From Gp6-AA40 sp036274155 (GTDB taxonomy: Bacteria; Acidobacteriota; Vicinamibacteria; Vicinamibacterales; UBA2999): a stretch of 64,000 nt of DNA. Positions 62,334 through 64,000 of this stretch are shown piece by piece. The translations under genes were made by a program, and so were the position numbers. Location of the stretch: positions 70,124 to 134,123 of the forward strand of contig DASUGH010000103.1 of NCBI GenBank assembly GCA_036274155.1. The letters run 5' to 3'. The notes beneath the pieces are model-generated. The model was not told the DNA's origin, searched no databases, and saw only the letters and a program-made list of their open reading frames with translations. Each line of letters begins with the position of its first letter. Position 1 is the first letter of the stretch.

Positions 62334-62957
62334 GTGATGCTGCCGATGCTCGCGGCGCAGGAGGGCGCCCTGCCGTGGCAGGACTGGCTGGCGCCAGCAG
62401 CTGACGGGTTGTACCACGCGCCGCCGTCGCGCGGCTGGGGCGCTCTCACGACGCACCAGCTCGCTGGCCGAATCGCAGTCAACGCGGTGGTCGGCCTGGT
62501 GATCGTGTCGTTCCTCGCGCTCTTCGAGGAGGTGGGCTGGCGCGCGTGGCTGTTGCCGCAGCTGGCGCGGCGGATCGGCGCACGCCGTGCAGTGGTCGCG
62601 ACCGCCGTCATCTGGGCGTTGTGGCACGTGCCGTTCGGGCTTTCAGGGATCCAGCACGTCGACGGGGTGTCACCGGTGCGCCTGGCCCTGAGCCTTCCGA
62701 TCGGCGTCGCGATTTCCGGGCTGGTTCTCGGCTGGCTCTGGCTTCGCACAGAAAGCATCTGGCTGGTCTCGATTGCGCACGGCGCCTTCAACAACTGGGG
62801 TCAGTACGCACTCAAGTACATGAAGGATCCGGTCGTGGCCAGCCCGGAGCAGGCGCTCGGAACCGGGTTCGTGGCGCTGTTCGTGGTGGCATGCCTGCTG
62901 CTGGCCGGCGTGAAGGTCGATATACAGAAGCGAGATGCGACCGCATTGCCGGAATGA
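62334..62957 (+). CDS. CPBP-family membrane protease, 5' part frameshifted
   Basis: Intramembrane CPBP (CAAX/Abi) protease domain. Motif 1 is LFEEVGWRAWLLP (EExxxR), motif 2 IWALWHVPFGL, and the last AHGAFNNWGQY. The frame opens at GTG 62334, but upstream residues in the same frame back to about 62288 (PTLPIALFLIPGVLHAV) are hydrophobic and look coding. A good N-terminal span (MTAILVFVAIAYGLSI) begins at ATG 62198 in another frame. A TTTTT run and one more site near 62270 would have to shift. Either the gene is broken, the assembly has small errors, or a shorter protein is made. Confidence 0.75.
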   Translation: MMLPMLAAQEGALPWQDWLAPAADGLYHAPPSRGWGALTTHQLAGRIAVNAVVGLVIVSFLALFEEVGWRAWLLPQLARRIGARRAVVATAVIWALWHVPFGLSGIQHVDGVSPVRLALSLPIGVAISGLVLGWLWLRTESIWLVSIAHGAFNNWGQYALKYMKDPVVASPEQALGTGFVALFVVACLLLAGVKVDIQKRDATALPE

Positions 62958-62981
62958 GAAAACGGCAGGAGACGACGCGCG

Positions 62982-63314
62982 ATGCTGACCGTGGCCCTGT
63001 TACTCGTGTCGAACGTGTTCATGACGTTCGCATGGTACGGGCACCTCAGGCACCGCTCCGCGCCGATCGTCACGATCGTCCTCCTCAGCTGGCTGATTGC
63101 GCTCGGCGAGTACTGCTTTCAGGTGCCGGCGAACCGGATCGGCTACGGCGTCTTCAGCGGCTATCAGCTCAAGATCATCCAGGAATCGATCACGCTCGTC
63201 GTGTTCGCCGTGTTCGCCTATCTCTACCTGGGCGAGCCGATACGGTGGAACTACGTCGCCTCGTTCGGCTGCATCATGGCAGCGGTCGTGTTCGCGTTCT
63301 GGGGCCGCGTCTGA
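62982..63314 (+). CDS. DUF486 / DMT-like small membrane protein
   Basis: A 110-residue, four-span protein of the DUF486 family, a half-size relative of drug/metabolite transporters. Typical features are MTFAWYGHLRHRSAP, ALGEYCFQVPANRIGY, and the third and fourth spans ITLVVFAVFAYLYLG and FGCIMAAVVFAFWGRV. ATG, 24 nt after the CPBP gene. The cargo, if any, is unknown. Confidence 0.88.
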   Translation: MLTVALLLVSNVFMTFAWYGHLRHRSAPIVTIVLLSWLIALGEYCFQVPANRIGYGVFSGYQLKIIQESITLVVFAVFAYLYLGEPIRWNYVASFGCIMAAVVFAFWGRV

Positions 63315-63411
63315 CGCGGGGAAGGAATCGCGGCGCCGGTTCCGGCTGCAACGGGTCGCGCTGACGGAGCGGAGGCCCGGGACACGTGCGAGGGCATGGC
63401 GGGCTGAGGCC

Positions 63412-63588
63412 TCAGCGTGCAGGGCGATTTCCGAGCTTGCGAACGAGCGCGCCGGTTGTGACAACGGCCAGCAGAAAGACGCCCGCAAGCCGCTGACGGG
63501 TGCTCACGCCGGGAACGAAATAAAAGAGTGTGAAGAGCGCGACCACGTACCCGGCGAACAGCAACCACTGCCACTGACCCTTCAGCAT
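63412..63588 (-). CDS. 58-residue two-span membrane protein
   Basis: A short minus-strand frame opens at ATG 63588: LKGQWQWLLFAGYVVALFTL and then FVPG turn, a second span (LAGVFLLAVVTTGALV) and a basic C-terminus (RKLGNRPAR). Positive-inside charge placement and Trp at the first membrane edge look natural. No strong ribosome site is visible. No family is recognised; it may be a real small protein missed by length filters. Confidence 0.5.
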   Translation of the reverse strand: MLKGQWQWLLFAGYVVALFTLFYFVPGVSTRQRLAGVFLLAVVTTGALVRKLGNRPAR

Positions 63589-63960
63589 GTCGGGATTCTA
63601 CATGCGGCGATCGGTTCCACGTTGAGGAACTGAATCGAGGCCTCGATCGAGTTGCCGCGTGGCGGATCGGCCCCCGCCATCAGCGATGGCGCCCCAGAGC
63701 CGCGAAGAAACGCAATCGATGTCGAGCGGCTTCGTCTCGAGCTCGATTCATTGCCGAACGACAAGGTGCGGTGTGCGATGAAGGGCTCCGACGAGCACGT
63801 ACCTCATGCGACCACGGGCGGATTGGCGGAGTCGATGAAGCGGATCGACGATTCGCGCTGCCAATCATTGCAAACGAGACCGCCTTACAGCGTCGGGCTC
63901 TTCGCGACCGCGAGTGAGCGAAGGCGGATCCTACGGTAAACTAGCGAGTCGGCCGTCCAC
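63589..63960. other. 372-nt spacer without a recognisable gene
   Basis: No frame here has family-like features on either strand; the open frames at 63652-63939 (plus) and 63582-63764 (minus) have compositions expected of non-coding high-GC DNA. GTAAACTAG-like AT-rich sequence at about 63936-63944 lies just before the tRNA and may contain its promoter. Confidence 0.5.
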
Positions 63961-64000
63961 GTCCCCGTAGCTCAGTGGATAGAGCGACCGCCTCCTAAGC
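63961..64000 (+). tRNA. tRNA-Arg(CCU), 3' part cut by window edge
   Basis: Starts GTCCCCG (acceptor 5' strand), then TA, D-stem GCTC and GAGC around AGTGGATA, and anticodon stem ACCGC with loop CTCCTAA. The anticodon is CCT at 63994-63996, which reads AGG (Arg). The remaining half lies beyond the window. Confidence 0.93.

Noticed and set aside
63652..63939. 95-residue plus-strand frame before the tRNA
   Set aside because: No start context, no motif and mixed composition; cannot be supported.

Overview
This is a high-GC window with an uninterrupted bacterial chromosomal gene layout. It encodes the outer-membrane and lipid A machinery of a diderm (BamA, OmpH/Skp, FabZ-LpxA, LpxI, LptE, a TonB-family protein), futalosine-pathway menaquinone synthesis, type II fatty acid synthesis, an ETF/ETF-QO chain and a flagellar stator. 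GTG and TTG starts and 1-4 nt stop/start overlaps are frequent. This mix fits an Acidobacteriota genome of the Vicinamibacteria type; that placement is inference from gene content, as no marker RNA gene lies fully inside the window.

Layout. 1-2134: 3' part of clpC. 2275-10257: envelope block bamA, ompH, a fused fabZ-lpxA, lpxI and a Gfo/Idh oxidoreductase. 10261-16037: menaquinone block with an MqnE-like protein that lacks the radical-SAM cysteines, mqnA, mqnC, an aminofutalosine-deaminase-like amidohydrolase, a UbiA prenyltransferase and menG/ubiE. 16111-20905: TonB-family protein, a 30-residue membrane peptide, miaA, hfq, deoB and a dGTPase-like HD protein. 20950-26295: yceD, rpmF, plsX, fabD, fabG, acpP, fabF. 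26435-29837: etfB, etfA, ETF-QO. 29891-36985: DUF374 acyltransferase, a metallo-beta-lactamase-fold protein, a histone-deacetylase-fold enzyme, leuS, lptE and holA. 37066-38169 (minus): rpsT and a lytic transglycosylase. 38232-40951: ABC-F protein and a PepSY membrane protein.

40944-50671 (minus) is a tightly packed glycosylation operon that reads from a MAF/DUF115 flagellin-glycosyltransferase-like gene through four more glycosyltransferase or methyltransferase genes. It sits back to back with motA-motB, so flagellin glycosylation is the likely role. 52622-59171 is a signalling island: three soluble hybrid histidine kinases (the third with a damaged ATP-binding domain), a small Hpt-like helical protein without a phospho-histidine, and a protein with a diadenylate-cyclase-like domain. 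59242-63588 holds small membrane proteins, an MBL hydrolase, acylphosphatase, apt, a possibly frameshifted CPBP protease and DUF486. The window ends inside a tRNA-Arg(CCU).

The intergenic spacers are unusual. Several carry short-period arrays (7, 8, 9 or 30 bp units), and three of these are built as an array followed by its reverse-complement array. Others carry short hairpins with a TTCA loop, and one is a 43-bp near-perfect inverted repeat. Three transcription units have a -10-like hexamer exactly 6 nt before the start codon, which suggests leaderless mRNAs. The most interesting leads are the cysteine-less MqnE homologue, the inverted short-repeat arrays, the signalling island and the fused Rossmann modules of the glycosylation operon.
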